Part shown: positions 31,072 to 32,416 of the stretch, one piece after another
How positions within the stretch are numbered: position 1 is the stretch's first letter
How the letters are laid out: each line of letters begins with the position of its first letter
Assembly (NCBI GenBank): GCA_910578865.1
Contig: CAJTRM010000031.1
Location: forward strand, 1-32,416
DNA length: 32,416 bases
Direction of reading: 5' to 3'
Source: an uncultured Dorea sp.
Lineage (GTDB): Bacteria > Bacillota_A > Clostridia > Lachnospirales > Lachnospiraceae
Position numbers and translations under genes: made by a program
Notes under the pieces: generated by a model
Told to the model about the DNA's origin: nothing
What the model saw: the letters and a program-made list of their open reading frames with translations, nothing else
The model's database searches: none

Positions 31072-32007
31072 TTATTTTTCCCTCCAAACTAAAGAAAGGT
31101 TCCCACTTTCTCTGGGAACCCAATCAAAAAAACCATTTTCTTCTGTACCAAATGTCAATGAATTTTTAATATGTACATCTGTAATATATAATTTGTCGTG
31201 GTTGATATATGCGACTACATTACCACATTGTTTGAAAGACATTTGTTCATTAGATATATTAACTGAGAATGGAGTGTTATCACCGTTAATTAGCTTTCCA
31301 ATATCAATCCCCTCATCAGACATTCTAATATATGTTTCATAGTTATTGACATATTTTTTAAACTCGGAATTAACATTATTTATTTCTGTAGTCGTTTGTT
31401 CTTTTTGTTTTTGAATTTTAAAAGTCAAATCATTAGATGTTTGTTCAAGAGATGTTTTTTGCTGTTCGATGTCATTTCTCATCTCAGTTACTGATTGCCG
31501 TATATTATCTGATTCTAATTTTAGTTCTGTTTTTACAGCATTTACATTGTCTTTTGTAGCATATACATTTTCAACACGAAACAAGATATTGTCTGCATTT
31601 TGTTGAATTTCTGATCTGACATTTGTGAATTCATTTTCAATATCTTCTGGTGCTGGCAACCATGATGAGTCTATCACACCTTCGACTAAATACCCCATAT
31701 AAAGATATATAGCATCACCTAATGTTGGCTGTATATAAATGTTTTTTTCAGCACCATCACATTTTACAGTTTTTACAAATTTTTTCCATGTTGAACATGC
31801 TTCAACCGCTTCAATTTCTCCAAGTACGTTAAATGTGATAGTTGAATTTATAATTGATTTATACCAAATTGAAAAAGTATATATACCAGCTATTTTAATT
31901 GCATTTTGCAAGATATATCTATCTCCTGGTATGTCTGTTTGTAATTCTAAAACATAATCACTTTCTTGATATGGTGTTTGTTGCTTTGTTATGTTAAATG
32001 ATGACAT
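31072..32007 (-). CDS. Phage tail tip protein with coiled coil
   Basis: This is a 311-residue protein. The N-terminal 120 residues form a carbohydrate-binding-module-like jelly roll (GDRYILQNAIKIAGIYTFSI, EAVEACSTWKKFVKTVKC). Residues about 120-225 form a long heptad region (ENEFTNVRSEIQQNADNILF to EQTTTEINNVNSEFKKYVNN). The C-terminal part carries FSVNISNEQMSFKQCGNVVA, INHDKLYITDVHIKNSLTFG and WVPRESGNLSLVWR. That C-terminal pattern recurs at the end of phage minor tail (endopeptidase-tail type) proteins in Firmicutes. ATG 32007 is selected because AGGAG lies nine bases upstream. It lies between two other tail genes with 13-16 bp gaps. Confidence 0.8.
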   Translation of the reverse strand: MSSFNITKQQTPYQESDYVLELQTDIPGDRYILQNAIKIAGIYTFSIWYKSIINSTITFNVLGEIEAVEACSTWKKFVKTVKCDGAEKNIYIQPTLGDAIYLYMGYLVEGVIDSSWLPAPEDIENEFTNVRSEIQQNADNILFRVENVYATKDNVNAVKTELKLESDNIRQSVTEMRNDIEQQKTSLEQTSNDLTFKIQKQKEQTTTEINNVNSEFKKYVNNYETYIRMSDEGIDIGKLINGDNTPFSVNISNEQMSFKQCGNVVAYINHDKLYITDVHIKNSLTFGTEENGFFDWVPRESGNLSLVWREK

Positions 32008-32020
32008 AATGTTACTACTC

Positions 32021-32416
32021 CTATTTTGTGTACTCGATGAGCACAACTAATGTGTACGATGCGCCCCAGGCCACATTGTTAGACAACCTCATGGATGTTT
32101 GTGTTCCAGTTTTTGCAAAAGATTGCAACCACGTACCATAGTGCCCATCTCCGCTGTACGGCATGGGGTAAAATGTGCTTCCACTGAATGCAAATACGTT
32201 AAAATACAATAAGTTCTTTATAATTACTCCAAGGCCAACAGAGACTGACTGATATCCTGACGTTGGTTTCGTAAAATTTGTCATAGGTGTTTTTACAATT
32301 TTTCTATAGACAGGCGTTCCGTCTTGCATAACACCTACTTGTATTTCACTCGTGGAATAAGGTAAGTAGGTAATAATCCGTACCTTGACAAAATAAGAAA
32401 TCCTCTGGCACTTACC
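32021..32416 (-). CDS. Phage tail fibre protein, 5' end beyond the window
   Basis: The frame is open from the right edge to the stop at 32021, giving 131 visible residues. Translation upstream of the in-frame ATG at 32329 continues through YLPYSTSEIQVGVMQDGTPV into YRKIVKTPMTNF. This matches the phage motif with a conserved D-G-x-P-[IV]-Y-R-K. The ATG is therefore internal and the true start is off the window. The C-terminus, SYTLVVLIEYTK, is the usual ending of such receptor-binding or upper-fibre proteins. It lies 13 bp before the next tail gene. Confidence 0.75.
   Translation of the reverse strand, partial: GKCQRISYFVKVRIITYLPYSTSEIQVGVMQDGTPVYRKIVKTPMTNFTKPTSGYQSVSVGLGVIIKNLLYFNVFAFSGSTFYPMPYSGDGHYGTWLQSFAKTGTQTSMRLSNNVAWGASYTLVVLIEYTK

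Larger units (their letters stand above)
27862..32416 (-). mobile_element. Left end of a prophage (tail module), continuing off the window
   Basis: Five consecutive - strand genes encode tail and receptor-binding type proteins plus a membrane protein. They are AT-rich unlike the flanking chromosome, with short gaps or overlaps. Reading right to left, the module ends at the terminator next to metA. No integrase, endolysin amidase, portal or capsid gene lies in the window, so completeness cannot be judged; a tailocin or a remnant is also possible. Confidence 0.85.

Overview
The window looks like a chromosomal segment of a gut Clostridia, most likely a Lachnospiraceae (Blautia/Dorea/Ruminococcus-type) species. 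The evidence is strong AGGAGG ribosome sites, two Gram-positive T-box leaders, the Firmicutes order cysE-cysS-mrnC-rlmB-sigH, a bacterial GlnRS together with a MocR regulator and DUF1540 proteins, and moderate GC with dense + strand coding up to about 27.6 kb. From there to the right edge the DNA is clearly AT-richer, lies on the - strand and encodes phage tail proteins, so it is one end of a prophage or phage-derived element.

Layout. 0-3.1 kb: a small cupin protein, then a membrane/envelope cluster (DedA protein, GT4 glycosyltransferase, lysophospholipid-acyltransferase-like protein). 3.1-6.0 kb: an OmpR-type response regulator and a large multi-pass histidine kinase whose 3' end lies inside a 17-bp perfect inverted repeat. 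6.0-10.6 kb: a cysteine T-box leader followed by cysE, cysS, mrnC, rlmB and sigH. 10.6-13.1 kb: tRNA-Thr(GGU) with its own promoter and terminator, a MATE exporter and RarD. 13.1-16.4 kb: glnS and a MocR regulator that lacks the usual PLP lysine. 16.4-20.7 kb: an acidic membrane-anchored protein (- strand), cardiolipin synthase, purA and two very small genes. 20.7-21.9 kb: a SEC-C protein and a DUF218/YdcF protein. 21.9-24.7 kb: a threonine T-box leader, a hotdog thioesterase and thrS. 24.8-27.6 kb: a DUF1540 protein, an AI-2E family transporter and metA (homoserine O-acetyltransferase type). 27.6-27.9 kb: junction with three TGGGGTAC repeats and a terminator. 27.9-32.4 kb: five phage genes read right to left, the first one cut by the window edge.

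How it works together. Much of the chromosomal part concerns translation and amino-acid supply: CysRS, ThrRS, GlnRS, a tRNA-Thr, rRNA methylation and 23S maturation, and cysteine and methionine biosynthesis. Two transcription units are gated by uncharged tRNA through T-boxes. The cysteine T-box leads into a unit that ends with the sporulation/transition sigma factor, and the threonine T-box precedes a thioesterase before thrS. Lipid and envelope functions (DedA, GT4, acyltransferase, cardiolipin synthase) form a second theme.

I did not find a clear new defence or mobile system. The observations most worth checking are the MocR Lys-to-Arg change, the thioesterase placed under a threonine T-box, the prophage edge with its iterated repeats and an ABC_trans_CmpB-like protein where a lysis cassette would be expected, and the unusual inverted repeats around 6.0 and 6.4 kb.
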